Below are positions 25,860 through 34,682 of a stretch of 64,000 nt of DNA, piece after piece. A program made the translations under genes and the position numbers. Position 1 is the stretch's first letter, and the number at the start of each line of letters is the position of its first letter. The notes below the pieces were generated by a model. That model did not search any database, was not told the origin of the DNA, and was given only the letters and a program-made list of their open reading frames with translations. The stretch lies in contig NZ_SRLA01000002.1 of the NCBI RefSeq assembly GCF_004745825.1, positions 558,001 through 622,000 on the forward strand, read 5' to 3'. The DNA is from Hymenobacter fodinae (GTDB lineage Bacteria > Bacteroidota > Bacteroidia > Cytophagales > Hymenobacteraceae).

Positions 25860-26864
25860 CTACTGCTTCTGCAGGTACAGCAGCGTCGATTGGTTGGAAG
25901 GGCCGTATTTGTCGTTGATCAGGAAGTAGCCGCCCCGATAGGCCGCTAGGCCCTCCCAGTTGTAGGTCATATACTCGCGGGGTAATTCAAACAGGGGCTT
26001 CCAGCTCACCTTGTTGCGCTTGTACTGCAGGCTGATTAGGCGGCAATAGTTCTGGTAGCCTGCGCCGTTGCGGATGAACGCAGTGTTTGGGTCAGAGGCC
26101 GCAGTGCGGTACACACTGTCTTCGGCACCATTATAGAAATAGTTGATGGCCGTGAAGCGGCGTTTGCCCTCCTGCACCACGTCCGTCACGCGGAAAGGCA
26201 GTTTGGCCACCGGTACATAGTGGGGGATATCGGCCGGAGCCGTGGCTGTAGGCAGCCGGAAGCCGTAGTTGTCGTGGGTAAAGTTGTTGTACTCGAAAAG
26301 CAGCAGCAGCTCCTGGTTGTAGCTGGTAAGTGCCTCGAAGCCGGCGTTATGAATATGCGTACCATTGGCAAGAACCGGCTTTGCCAGTGGTACCAGATAG
26401 CGCGTGTCAAGAACAATGCTGGTGCTGGCATCATCTACCTCGCCTTTTATCACGTAGCAGTAGGCTGAGGGAGTGGTTGTTTCAATGGAGAAGTAGGCCA
26501 CATTACCCACAATGGTCATGGCCTCTAGTCCCTCATATAGTTGACTGACGCTGTCCATGCGGGCCCTGATTACATCGAGGTTTCGGATGCTGTACTTCTT
26601 GTAGGCCACTTCCCCTATATTGTGCGCCAACTGCCCGTCGATGCTGCTCAGCTCCAGGGCGTACACCTTGGCCTCTGCACGCTCCTGCAAGCGGCTTTCC
26701 CCCAGTAAAAACAGCTGGTTATTGCGGATATGCAGCCCCGAAAACTGGTTGTTGCGGTCGGCAATTTCCTTGGGCAGCGTGATAGTGCGGGGGATGAATG
26801 GCGCTTTTTGAGCCCAACCAGATAGGCTAGCGCTCAGCAAGGCAGCCAGCAGGAAATGTTTCAT
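25860..26864 (-). CDS. Secreted phytase-like esterase domain protein
   Basis: A 334-aa exported protein (signal KHFLLAALLSASLSGWAQ). Segments FSGLHIRNNQLFLLGES, YEGLEAMTIV and NWEGLAAYRGGYFLINDKYG resemble the esterase-like phytase beta-propeller family (PF13449). The function is probably periplasmic or extracellular hydrolysis, but catalytic residues are not established for this group. A TACCTTTG box lies 23 nt before the start codon on the minus strand. Confidence 0.65.
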   Translation of the reverse strand: MKHFLLAALLSASLSGWAQKAPFIPRTITLPKEIADRNNQFSGLHIRNNQLFLLGESRLQERAEAKVYALELSSIDGQLAHNIGEVAYKKYSIRNLDVIRARMDSVSQLYEGLEAMTIVGNVAYFSIETTTPSAYCYVIKGEVDDASTSIVLDTRYLVPLAKPVLANGTHIHNAGFEALTSYNQELLLLFEYNNFTHDNYGFRLPTATAPADIPHYVPVAKLPFRVTDVVQEGKRRFTAINYFYNGAEDSVYRTAASDPNTAFIRNGAGYQNYCRLISLQYKRNKVSWKPLFELPREYMTYNWEGLAAYRGGYFLINDKYGPSNQSTLLYLQKQ

Positions 26865-26886
26865 AAGAGCAAGGCAAGTCAGTGCT

Positions 26887-26894
26887 CAAAGGTA
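26887..26894 (-). promoter_or_regulatory. TAnnTTTG promoter, phytase-like gene
   Basis: The minus strand reads TACCTTTG; the start codon at 26864 follows after about 22 nt. Confidence 0.55.
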
Positions 26895-26940
26895 GGGCCA
26901 GCGCCACACTTGGCCACAGCATCCCGCCACCTGATGGCCT

Positions 26941-27066
26941 AGGCCAGTACAATACGTTTGGGGCCATTTCTACGGCGTAGTCCTGGATGACCTGTCGCAG
27001 AATTTCTATGTCGTGAGGGCAGCACTGGGCAAATGGTTGCCAGTTGGTTAGCGTTAGCACAGTCAT
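26941..27066 (-). pseudogene. Barstar-like gene fragment
   Basis: The translation VLTLTNWQPFAQCCPHDIE then ILRQVIQDYAVEMAP is almost the same as the C-terminal half of the intact barstar-like gene at 32140-32403. The N-terminal half is missing: upstream codons are unrelated. Near the end one base is lost compared with the intact copy (GCCCC-AAACG against GCCCCCAAGCG), so the reading frame passes through the ancestral stop, which would be the TAG of a GGCCTAG motif. It is a decayed, truncated paralogue. Confidence 0.7.
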
Positions 27067-27200
27067 CGCATCGACTTCTGGTTTCCCGGCTCTTTGGGTG
27101 GGATCTAGCCAAGGGTTCCTGGTGTGTTTGGTAGCAATATGTCCGTCCGCCTCAAAAGAAAATTTTGCCAAACATGCTTAAAGGACACGTAACAATGCCG

Positions 27201-27208
27201 TAGCTTTG
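27201..27208 (+). promoter_or_regulatory. TAnnTTTG promoter of the pyrBC leader
   Basis: TAGCTTTG lies 5 nt before an ATG at 27213 and about 380 nt before pyrB. It would start the leader transcript that contains the attenuator. Confidence 0.55.
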
Positions 27209-27212
27209 CATT

Positions 27213-27586
27213 ATGCTTCAACCAAAAAACTTGTTGATGAAGCGTGGGGCCCTGCTCGGCAAGGAACCGCGAGTAGACCAGAAGGTCTTCGCCGCCATCG
27301 GTTCTCCTGATTTTGCCGCTGCTATTTCCGTTATCTTTTCTGGGTATTGCCCCGCTACCGTTTCGGCTTCCGAAACGGTTTTTTTATGCCCGTTGCGTTC
27401 GTCGGTTACCGCCCCGCAACCTGTTCAACTTGCATCAGGCAAGAGCTACCCCTTACCCGAACCGTGGCTGCTGCCACCTGCGTCGCGGCCCACAACACCA
27501 GGCTGTTTCTCCGTCATGGAGAGCGACAGATAAGACTTCACATCGTCCGTTTTAGCTAGACAACCTCACCTTTCCTCAACTCCGGT
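27213..27586 (+). promoter_or_regulatory. pyrBC leader with attenuator and possible leader peptide
   Basis: An open frame starts at 27213 (MLQPKNLLMKRG...) and runs 106 codons without family resemblance. It passes through a strong intrinsic terminator at 27357-27385. Upstream are a perfect hairpin AGACC-AGAA-GGTCT (27275-27288) and a T-rich stretch (about 27307-27341). The layout resembles E. coli pyrBI, where a leader peptide overlaps a UTP-sensitive attenuator. A PyrR-type mechanism is the alternative. The regulatory role is inferred from position. Confidence 0.5.
27357..27385 (+). terminator. Attenuator terminator upstream of pyrB
   Basis: ACCGTTTCGG-CTT-CCGAAACGGT is a perfect 10-bp stem followed by seven T, 200 nt before the pyrB start codon and with no complete gene before it. 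Confidence 0.85.
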
Positions 27587-28570
27587 ATGGCACGTAAAGA
27601 CCTGCTCGACATCGCATCCCTTCACCGTGAGGAAATCGAGTTTCTGCTCGACCAATCCACGTCCTTTAAAAAATTGTTCACCCACTCGGTGAAGAAAATC
27701 CCCGCTCTCGAGGGCAAGTCCGTGCTGATGCTGTTTTACGAGGCTAGCACCCGGACACACTCGTCCTTCGAGGTGGCGGCCCGGCGTCTCTCGGCGGAGG
27801 TAACGAATTTCGACGTTGCACACTCCTCTATCACCAAGGGCGAGTCGGTGCGCGAGACCATCGAGACCCTCCAGGCGATGCGCACTGACTATATCGTTGT
27901 CCGCCACAGTCACTCTGGCCTGCCCGGCATGATTGCTCGCCAAACCACGGCGTCGGTCATTAATGCCGGCGACGGGGCACACGAGCACCCGACCCAGGCC
28001 CTGCTGGACGCCTTCACCATCAAGGAAAAGTTTCCCGACCCTAGGGGCAAAAAAGTCCTCATCATCGGCGACATTCTCCACTCCCGCGTTGCGCGTTCCA
28101 CCAGCACGTTGCTGCAAAAGCTAGGCGTAGAGGTTGCTTACCTGGGTCCGGGTTCATTGGTGCCCAAGTATGTTCCGGAAAGCATCCGCCGCTTCACCGA
28201 CTATGAGGCAGCCATGGCCTGGGCGCCCGATGTGGTGTACTTGCTCCGCGTGCAGATGGAGCGCCAAGACGTGCAGTTTTTCCCCAGCGTCCGCGAATAT
28301 CATCGGGTGTACGGCATCACTACCGCCCGCCTAGCGGAAATCCGCGACCGTGGCCTCTACATTATGCACCCTGGCCCCGTGAACCGGGGGGTTGAGCTGT
28401 GCGACGCCGTCATGGACTATGAGCGTAGCCTGATCACCAACCAGGTTGAAAACGGAATTTCCGTTCGCATGGCCGTACTCGACTGGCTCACGCCGGGCGG
28501 AGAATTCCCGCGGCAGGAATCGACCTATGCCACGCGGCAGCGGGCTAGCTCAACGGTAGTTGTGCCCTAA
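27587..28570 (+). CDS. pyrB: Aspartate carbamoyltransferase catalytic subunit
   Basis: A 327-aa enzyme that condenses carbamoyl phosphate with aspartate, the committed step of pyrimidine synthesis. The carbamoyl-phosphate loop FYEASTRTHSSFE (about residue 50), the GESVRETIETL segment and HEHPTQALLDA are in place, as is HPGPVNRGVE near the C-terminus. No regulatory pyrI follows; pyrC does, 78 nt downstream. This gene lies behind the attenuator. The start ATG gives the standard length. Confidence 0.96.
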   Translation: MARKDLLDIASLHREEIEFLLDQSTSFKKLFTHSVKKIPALEGKSVLMLFYEASTRTHSSFEVAARRLSAEVTNFDVAHSSITKGESVRETIETLQAMRTDYIVVRHSHSGLPGMIARQTTASVINAGDGAHEHPTQALLDAFTIKEKFPDPRGKKVLIIGDILHSRVARSTSTLLQKLGVEVAYLGPGSLVPKYVPESIRRFTDYEAAMAWAPDVVYLLRVQMERQDVQFFPSVREYHRVYGITTARLAEIRDRGLYIMHPGPVNRGVELCDAVMDYERSLITNQVENGISVRMAVLDWLTPGGEFPRQESTYATRQRASSTVVVP

Positions 28571-28648
28571 ACGCCGGCCGCGGCGGCCGCCTCTACTTCT
28601 TACTCTCACTTCCCACAACCCTAACCGGTTTACAGTAACTATCACTTC

Positions 28649-29926
28649 ATGCTTCTCCTTCAAAACGCCCGCATCGCCTCCGAAAATTCACCCGTACTTC
28701 TCGAAGGCGATGTCCTGATTGTCGAAGGAAAAATTCAGGACATCGGTACCAATCTGACTATTCCCGAAGGTGCCCGGATCATCGACGCGCGTGGCCGCGT
28801 TCTTATGCCCGGCATGTTTGATGCCCACGTCCATTTCCGCGCCCCCGGATTTGAGAACAAGGAAACGATTACCACTGGTAGCGAGGCAGCCATCAACGGC
28901 GGTGTTACCGGCGTAGTCATGATGCCTAACACCCGCCCGGCCCTCGACTCGGCATCGGCGGTGGCTTCTGTGCTTGAAAATGCCCGCGACCGGGCTCGCA
29001 TTCCGGTGTATACCTCCGGTTGCGTCACCAAAAACCGCGAGGGCAAGGAGCTAGCGGAAATCGAAGGCATGCGCGAGTTGGGGGTGAAAATGCTCACCGA
29101 CGACGGAGATACCACCAGCGACCCAGCGGTGCTGCTGCGGGCCATGCAATACGCCACCGAGTTTGATATGTTCTTCGCTAGCCATTGCGAAGTGCCGGAA
29201 CTGGCTGGGCCGCGCGCCCTCAACGAAGGGGTGATGAGCTACCGGCTCGGCATTAAGGGCTCGCCAGCTTGCGCGGAGGAAATCATCATCGACCGTGATA
29301 TTCGCCTAGCTCGGGCAGCGGGCGCGCATGTGCACATCCAGCACGTGTCTAGCAAGGAAGGCATGGAAACCATTCGCTGGTGGAAATCGCGCGGCGACGT
29401 GAAAGTAACGGCGGAAGTAGCCCCGCACCACCTGCTATTCACCGACGAGCACATCGGCGACTACGATACGAACTATAAGATGAACCCACCGCTGCGGACA
29501 CAGGCCGATTGTGATGCGCTGCTCGAGGGGCTTATCGACGGTGTGTTCGACCTCATTGCCACTGACCACGCGCCGCACACGCCGTTCGAAAAAGCGCAAG
29601 ATTTCATCAGTGCGCCCAACGGCATTACTGGCCTAGATACGGCCTTGGTGTCGCTCCATCACTTCTTTGTCGAGCCCGGCAAATTCGGGTGGGACTTGGT
29701 GGTGAAGCGTTACTCGGCCGAGCCCCGCCGCCTGATGGGCCTGCCGGTGCCCACCATCGAAGTTGGCCAACAAGCTGAGTGCGTCTTGTTCGATACTGAA
29801 GCGGAAACAACTTTCACGCGAGAATTTATGAAGTCCAAGTCTCAGAACACGCCCTTCATCGACCAAACGTTGAAAGGCCGGGTAGACCTGGTGATTATGG
29901 GCTCAGAAATTCTGCTGGAACGCTAA
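28649..29926 (+). CDS. pyrC: Dihydroorotase
   Basis: A 425-aa amidohydrolase that closes carbamoyl-aspartate to dihydroorotate. Metal ligands of the long (class I) dihydroorotases are present: DAHVHFRAPG, the HCE of ASHCEVPE, IQHVSSKEG and ATDHAPHTPFEK. LTDDGDTTSD near residue 150 is at the position where other classes carry the carboxylated lysine. It is the second gene of the pyrBC unit. The downstream side contains a palindromic repeat. Confidence 0.95.
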   Translation: MLLLQNARIASENSPVLLEGDVLIVEGKIQDIGTNLTIPEGARIIDARGRVLMPGMFDAHVHFRAPGFENKETITTGSEAAINGGVTGVVMMPNTRPALDSASAVASVLENARDRARIPVYTSGCVTKNREGKELAEIEGMRELGVKMLTDDGDTTSDPAVLLRAMQYATEFDMFFASHCEVPELAGPRALNEGVMSYRLGIKGSPACAEEIIIDRDIRLARAAGAHVHIQHVSSKEGMETIRWWKSRGDVKVTAEVAPHHLLFTDEHIGDYDTNYKMNPPLRTQADCDALLEGLIDGVFDLIATDHAPHTPFEKAQDFISAPNGITGLDTALVSLHHFFVEPGKFGWDLVVKRYSAEPRRLMGLPVPTIEVGQQAECVLFDTEAETTFTREFMKSKSQNTPFIDQTLKGRVDLVIMGSEILLER

Positions 29927-29957
29927 AAGTGTATGACGGTAGTAAGCGTGCTGGATA

Positions 29958-30066
29958 GAACGTTATGCTGAGCTGATCGAAGCACCTCTACCGCTTCAGT
30001 ATTGTAGGCTAGGCCAGTAGTCAACTGATAGTAGAGGTAATTCGACCAACTCAGTATGCTGCCCTT
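29958..30066. repeat. Dispersed palindromic repeat, copy C
   Basis: GAACGTTATGCTGAGC through GAAGCACCTCTAC (29958-29991) is an imperfect complement of GTAGAGGTAATTCGACC through CTCAGTATGCTG (30031-30066). The centre contains CTAGGCCAGT. The core is shared with copies at 12155 and 15691. It lies between pyrC and purE. Confidence 0.75.
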
Positions 30067-30158
30067 AAGCACTTCGACTATTGCTGATTAACTGCCTAGA
30101 AGACCTGCATTGCGCGAGATTCGCGTGGAATTACATGCTGTCGCTTGTGTGGCAGTAG

Positions 30159-30166
30159 TAGATTTG
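30159..30166 (+). promoter_or_regulatory. Possible TAnnTTTG promoter upstream of purE
   Basis: TAGATTTG matches the box, but a terminator begins only a few bases after the predicted start site. Either the match is chance or the terminator attenuates purEK. Confidence 0.3.
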
Positions 30167-30173
30167 TAGCCGC

Positions 30174-30211
30174 GTAAAGGGTTTCCAACCGGAGACCCTT
30201 TACCTTTTTTT
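30174..30211 (+). terminator. Terminator between pyrC and purE
   Basis: GTAAAGGGT (30174-30182) pairs with ACCCTTTAC (30195-30203), followed by CTTTTTTT. Confidence 0.8.
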
Positions 30212-30336
30212 CCACTAGTGGGGCAATACGCATCTTAGGCGCTAGCTGTCCGAACGCAGGATCGGTCGGCAGCCACGCTCAAAACCAGGTTTTTCGACCA
30301 TTTGGGAATGACTTGTCCTTCTTTACAATACGTACC

Positions 30337-30852
30337 ATGAATACCCTCCCATCCGACACCGCCCCGGGCAGGCCACTGATTGGTGTGGTCATGGGCTCCA
30401 GCAGCGACTGGGACACCATGCAGCATGCCGTGCAGATTCTCACGCACTTTGGTGTGGCCCACGAAGCGCGCGTAGTATCGGCCCACCGTATGCCCGATGA
30501 CTTGTTTGCCTACGCCGAACAAGCCGGTCCGCGCGGCTTGCAAGCCATCATTGCCGGTGCGGGTGGTGCTGCCCACCTACCGGGTATGCTGGCCGCCAAA
30601 ACGACGGTGCCCGTACTGGGAGTACCCGTAGCCAGCCGCCATTTGCAAGGGGTCGACTCGCTGCACAGCATTGTGCAAATGCCGAAAGGGATACCCGTGG
30701 CCACGTTTGCTATTGGGAATGCCGGCGCCGCGAATGCCGCGCTGTTTGCGGTGAGCCTGTTGGCACTGCACGACCCAAGCCTGGCGACCAAGCTGCAGGC
30801 GTTTCGCGCCGAGCAAACCGAAGCCGCTCGCGCCATGACACTGCCCGTATGA
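30337..30852 (+). CDS. purE: N5-carboxyaminoimidazole ribonucleotide mutase PurE
   Basis: A 171-aa class I Pur[13 protein letters not shown] (phosphate loop), [12 protein letters not shown] with the catalytic His, and [16 protein letters not shown]. It moves the carboxylate from N5 to C4 of AIR in purine synthesis. The presence of PurK downstream confirms the two-step bacterial route. The start at MNTLPSD is 8 codons inside the longest frame. The stop overlaps the purK start as ATGA. Confidence 0.95.
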   Translation: MNTLPSDTAPGRPLIGVVMGSSSDWDTMQHAVQILTHFGVAHEARVVSAHRMPDDLFAYAEQAGPRGLQAIIAGAGGAAHLPGMLAAKTTVPVLGVPVASRHLQGVDSLHSIVQMPKGIPVATFAIGNAGAANAALFAVSLLALHDPSLATKLQAFRAEQTEAARAMTLPV

Positions 30853-32099
30853 ACGCCGATACTCCCTCAACAACTATGACCCCAATCTTTCCGGGCAGTG
30901 TAGACGCCGCTGGCCAGCGAGCCACTTTAGGGGTGATGGGGGGCGGACAGCTAGGTCGCATGTTTGTGCACGCCGCCCAGCGCTTGGGGTACTTCACCGC
31001 CGTACTGGAGCCTGACGCGCAAAGCCCGGCCGGGCTGGTGAGCCACCACCACATCCAGACCAGCTACGACGATCCAGCCGGCCTAGCGCAACTAGCTCAC
31101 TTGTGCCAAGCCATCACCACTGAGTTTGAAAACGTGCCGGCTCAGGCGCTACAAACGCTGGCCGAGACCCGCCCCGTGGCGCCCAGTGCGGCCGTGGTAG
31201 GCATTGCGCAAAACCGCATCGAGGAAAAAGCTCACTTCGCGGCCTGTGCTGAACTATCGGGAGTGACCTGCGCCCCCTATGCGGTGATTGAAACGCCGGA
31301 CCAGTTGCAGGCCGTTCAGAACGACCGGCCCGATTTGCTGCCCGGTATCCTCAAAACCGCGCGCTTGGGCTATGACGGCAAGGGCCAAATCCGCGTTAAG
31401 ACCGTTGCTGAATTAGCCACCGCCTGGACGGAGTTGGGTGGGGTCGCCTGTGTGCTGGAAAAGATGCTGCCGCTTACGGCCGAGTGCTCGGTACTGGTGG
31501 CGCGCGGCTGGGACGGGCAAGTCGTCAGCTTCGCCCCGCAGCGCAACGTGCACGTCGATGGCATATTGGCCGTTACTCACGCGTACGAAGGCAATATGCC
31601 GCCCGCCCTGGCCGATAAGGCCCGCGATGCTGCCGTTGCCATCGCGCATCACCTCGGCTATGTTGGGGTGCTGTGTGTCGAGTTCTTTGTGGTGGAGGAT
31701 GGTAGCGAGCATGGTGGCCTAGTAGTAAATGAAATGGCCCCGCGCCCACACAACAGCGGGCACTACACCCTAGACGCCTGTGATGCGTCGCAGTTTGACC
31801 TGCAGGTTCATGCCATGGCAGGCTTGCCCTTGCCACAGCCGCGCCAGCATTCCCCGGCCATCATGCTCAACTTGCTGGGCGATGTGTGGTTCGATGCCGC
31901 CGGTCAGCCACAGGAACCAGCCTGGGGCTCCGTGCTGAGCCTGCCCGGAACGCACCTGCACCTGTACGGCAAGACGGAAGCGCGCGCAGGCCGCAAAATG
32001 GGTCACTTGACCATTACCGGCCCAGACGTTGCCAGTGTCAAAGATGTGGCGCACCGAGCCGCCGGTCTGCTCAACTTGCCCGGACTGGACGCCATTTAG
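30849..32099 (+). CDS. purK: N5-carboxyaminoimidazole ribonucleotide synthase PurK
   Basis: A 416-aa ATP-grasp enzyme that carboxylates AIR with bicarbonate. The N-terminal [24 protein letters not shown], the ATP-grasp lysine in [14 protein letters not shown] and [13 protein letters not shown] are diagnostic. It overlaps purE by 4 nt, so translation is probably coupled. The N-terminus may be about 9-25 residues longer than usual; an internal ATG (MTPIFPG) is an alternative start. Confidence 0.95.
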   Translation: MNADTPSTTMTPIFPGSVDAAGQRATLGVMGGGQLGRMFVHAAQRLGYFTAVLEPDAQSPAGLVSHHHIQTSYDDPAGLAQLAHLCQAITTEFENVPAQALQTLAETRPVAPSAAVVGIAQNRIEEKAHFAACAELSGVTCAPYAVIETPDQLQAVQNDRPDLLPGILKTARLGYDGKGQIRVKTVAELATAWTELGGVACVLEKMLPLTAECSVLVARGWDGQVVSFAPQRNVHVDGILAVTHAYEGNMPPALADKARDAAVAIAHHLGYVGVLCVEFFVVEDGSEHGGLVVNEMAPRPHNSGHYTLDACDASQFDLQVHAMAGLPLPQPRQHSPAIMLNLLGDVWFDAAGQPQEPAWGSVLSLPGTHLHLYGKTEARAGRKMGHLTITGPDVASVKDVAHRAAGLLNLPGLDAI

Positions 32100-32109
32100 A
32101 TGCCATTGG

Positions 32110-32150
32110 TACTGGCCTAGAGCAAAGTAATCTTTTGCTCTAGGCCAGTA
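32110..32150. terminator. Bidirectional terminator from inverted GGCCTAG motifs
   Basis: TACTGGCCTAGAGCAAA (32110-32126) and its exact complement (32134-32150) enclose 7 nt between purK and the convergent barstar gene. The barstar stop TAG lies in the right arm. Confidence 0.75.
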
Positions 32151-32403
32151 CAATGCGCTTGGGGGCCATTTCTACGGCGTAGTCCTGAATGACCTGCTGC
32201 AGGATGTGCATGTCGCGGGGGCAGTGCTGGGCAAACTCCTGCCAGTTGGTGAGCGTTAGCACGGGTGGCATGTCCACAATGGCCACGATAGAATCCCAGA
32301 AGGCATCCCAGCTCGGACCGTACCACTCTTCAAAGCCCAGCTGCTGCTTGAACAGCTCGTGAAGGGTGGCTTTGCTGGTGATTCCGCTTAGGTCTAGAGT
32401 CAT
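32140..32403 (-). CDS. Barstar family protein
   Basis: An 87-aa protein with the barstar fold pattern: a first strand (TLDLSGI), helix KATLHELFKQQLGF, the WYGPSWDAFWDSI motif and an LTLTNWQEF strand. Barstar inhibits the ribonuclease barnase. No RNase toxin gene is next to it, so it may be a solitary immunity gene or have another role. The start at MTLDLSG is preferred to an upstream ATG at 32442. A decayed paralogue lies about 5 kb away at 26941-27066. Confidence 0.85.
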   Translation of the reverse strand: MTLDLSGITSKATLHELFKQQLGFEEWYGPSWDAFWDSIVAIVDMPPVLTLTNWQEFAQHCPRDMHILQQVIQDYAVEMAPKRIVLA

Positions 32404-32502
32404 GGTAGAACGAGTGAACGTGAGCTTAGTTTGCCTCTGCACTCATCAGGTAGTACGAGCCCAGGAGTATAGTAAGGCAGATAAGGCAGATAAACTGAGC
32501 AG

Positions 32503-32724
32503 CTACAGTTGTTCAAAACCTGGTTCATTCTGTGCAATGAAAGTGCTGAGCCCTTGGGAGGCCAGTGCAAGCTCTTTCATCTTGTCAACCATCTGCTTGC
32601 CGGCGGTTCTGTAGGAGTACTTATACTGTTTGAAAGTCTCGAACTGAACGGTAATAAAATCGGGGCCTAGCATGTAAGCTATAACGCCTGAAGTCTTGCC
32701 GCTTTTACTGTTGTAAGGTGTCAT
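32503..32724 (-). CDS. Small KTSC-like domain protein
   Basis: A 73-aa protein. The pattern GVIAYMLGPDFITVQFETFK then QYKYSYRTAG ... LALASQGLSTFI resembles the KTSC domain (strand, strand, helix with a final glycine turn), a short domain often found near lysyl-tRNA synthetase-like or phage genes. The function is unknown. The region is less GC-rich than its neighbours. Family assignment is tentative. Confidence 0.55.
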   Translation of the reverse strand: MTPYNSKSGKTSGVIAYMLGPDFITVQFETFKQYKYSYRTAGKQMVDKMKELALASQGLSTFIAQNEPGFEQL

Positions 32725-32870
32725 AGAAACGAGAGGCTGAGGATGTTTGTAGGCAACGTGCTACCTCCAACGTCTTTCGATCTGACGTGCGGAAGCGCCG
32801 CGCAGCCCTGTTGTATCGAGTGGGAGCTGATTTCGTTACACCCACCGGCAGCAGTGTACTGTGTTTGGCC

Positions 32871-34682
32871 TTACGCCGCCGTATCCTCCACCTCATCCCC
32901 ATCATCTACCAGCACCCGGGCCAGCTTCTCAATGTTAAGGCTGCGGGCCGAGGCGTCGAAGATTTCACGGTAGGTACCGCGCAGGTCGTAGAGCTGCTCG
33001 TGGGTGCCACTTTCTACCATGCGGCCCTGCTTCATGACGTAGATGCAGTCGGAATCCACGATCTGGGCGAGGCTGTGGGAGATGATGACCACGGTGCGGC
33101 CCTTCTTGATGGCATCGAGGGAGTTCTTGATTTGCTCGGTGGCAATGGCATCGAGGGAGGCGGTGGGCTCATCTAGAAAGATGATGGGCGGATTTTTTAG
33201 GAACAGCCGGGCAATGGCAATGCGTTGCTGCTGACCACCGGAAAGTTGCTGAGCGTCGCTCTGATACTGCTTGGGCAGTTGCATAATCTGCTCGTGCAGG
33301 TAGGCTTGTTTGGCCGCCGCCTGAATCTGCTCGAAGCTGGCGTCCATCACACCGTAGCGGATGTTCTCCTCAATGGTGCCCTTGAAAATGTGGTTTTTCT
33401 GGAGCACTAGGCCTATCTGCTGACGCAAAGCGTGCGTGTCGTAGTCGGCCAGGGGCTTGCCGTCGAGGAGCAGTTTGCCGTGGTCGGGAGCGTAGAACTT
33501 GCAGAGCAGGTTGATAATGGTACTCTTGCCGGCTCCCGACAGGCCTACGAGGGCGGTGGTTTTCCCTTCCTCAATGGTTAGGCACACGTCGTGCAGGGCT
33601 TGGGTGCCGCTGGGGTAAGTGAAGTCGACGTTGCAGATTTCGAACCGGCCGCGTAGGTGGTCAGGCTGGAGGTTGCCAGTCTGCTCGGTGGCGTCGTCGG
33701 CATCCAGAATATCGAAGAAGCCCTCGGAGTAGGTGAGGGCGTCGTTCATCTCATCATAAATGCGGTGCAGCTGACGAATGGGCGCCGATACGTTGTTGAA
33801 CAGCAGAATATGGAACATGATGGCCCCAATGCTAATCTGCCCGTCCAGCACTAGATACGCCGTCAGAATAATGATGAGTACCACGCCAATCTGCTCGGTG
33901 AAGGTCTTCAGGCCATCGTAAAGGAAGTTGGTTTTACGAGTCTGAAGCTGGGCTTCCTGCAAATCGCGCTGCAGGCCGGCCTGCTTTAGTTCTTCATAGT
34001 CTTCGCGCACGAAGCTCTTGATGACTACTGCCGAGTCAATCAGGTTTACCAGGCCCTGACTTTTAGCTTCGCGTAGGCCACGTAAAGCACGTCGGGTACC
34101 ATTGAGCCGGTCGGCTTGCCGGTAGCTCAGCCAGAAGTACACCGGCAACACTGCCACCGCCACCAGGCCTACGTACACGTTGTTCATGAACATGACCACC
34201 AGTGCTACAATAGCGTTGGCGAAGAGTGGCAGAATATCAATGAAGAAATTCTGCACTAGCTTCATCAGGCTCTCCACACCCCGGTCAATGCGGGTTTGGA
34301 GCTTGCCGGTTTGGTTGCCGTTATCGGCGTAAAAACCGAGCTGGTAACCCAGCACTTTGCGCACGGCATCCTGAGAAAGCGTGCTGCTTACATTGATGCG
34401 GATTTTCTCGCCGTAATACTTCTGCCCAAACTGGATGAGCGTATTCACCACCTCCTTGCCCAGCAGCATCGCACTTACCACCAGCAGCAGATTCATGCCT
34501 TCCACCAAACCCTTGCCCTGGTCGAGGAGGCCCTGTACCGTATCCACGGTGTAGCGCAATACAAACGGGTTTACCTGCGCCGCCAAGGAGCCCACCAGCG
34601 TAAGTAGCAGCGTGCCAATCACCAGCGGCCGGTAGGGCCGGACGTACGGAAACAGGCGTTGAATAATTTCCCAAAGGCTCAT
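32871..34682 (-). CDS. ABC exporter, fused membrane and ATPase domains
   Basis: A 603-aa half-transporter. Six membrane segments occupy about residues 15-320 and the nucleotide-binding domain about 360-580. Walker A GLSGAGKSTI, Q-loop LVLQKNHIF, signature QLSGGQQQR, Walker B IIFLDEP and the H-loop ISHS are all intact. It resembles MsbA / multidrug exporters that work as homodimers in the inner membrane; the substrate is unknown. No partner half-transporter is adjacent. Confidence 0.92.
   Translation of the reverse strand: MSLWEIIQRLFPYVRPYRPLVIGTLLLTLVGSLAAQVNPFVLRYTVDTVQGLLDQGKGLVEGMNLLLVVSAMLLGKEVVNTLIQFGQKYYGEKIRINVSSTLSQDAVRKVLGYQLGFYADNGNQTGKLQTRIDRGVESLMKLVQNFFIDILPLFANAIVALVVMFMNNVYVGLVAVAVLPVYFWLSYRQADRLNGTRRALRGLREAKSQGLVNLIDSAVVIKSFVREDYEELKQAGLQRDLQEAQLQTRKTNFLYDGLKTFTEQIGVVLIIILTAYLVLDGQISIGAIMFHILLFNNVSAPIRQLHRIYDEMNDALTYSEGFFDILDADDATEQTGNLQPDHLRGRFEICNVDFTYPSGTQALHDVCLTIEEGKTTALVGLSGAGKSTIINLLCKFYAPDHGKLLLDGKPLADYDTHALRQQIGLVLQKNHIFKGTIEENIRYGVMDASFEQIQAAAKQAYLHEQIMQLPKQYQSDAQQLSGGQQQRIAIARLFLKNPPIIFLDEPTASLDAIATEQIKNSLDAIKKGRTVVIISHSLAQIVDSDCIYVMKQGRMVESGTHEQLYDLRGTYREIFDASARSLNIEKLARVLVDDGDEVEDTAA

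Noticed and set aside
26827..27171. 115-codon frame as an intact gene
   Set aside because: Only the middle part matches barstar; the ends are unrelated and the frame passes the ancestral stop.
27213..27533. 106-codon frame before pyrB as an ordinary protein gene
   Set aside because: It contains a perfect terminator and has no family resemblance; kept only as a possible leader peptide.
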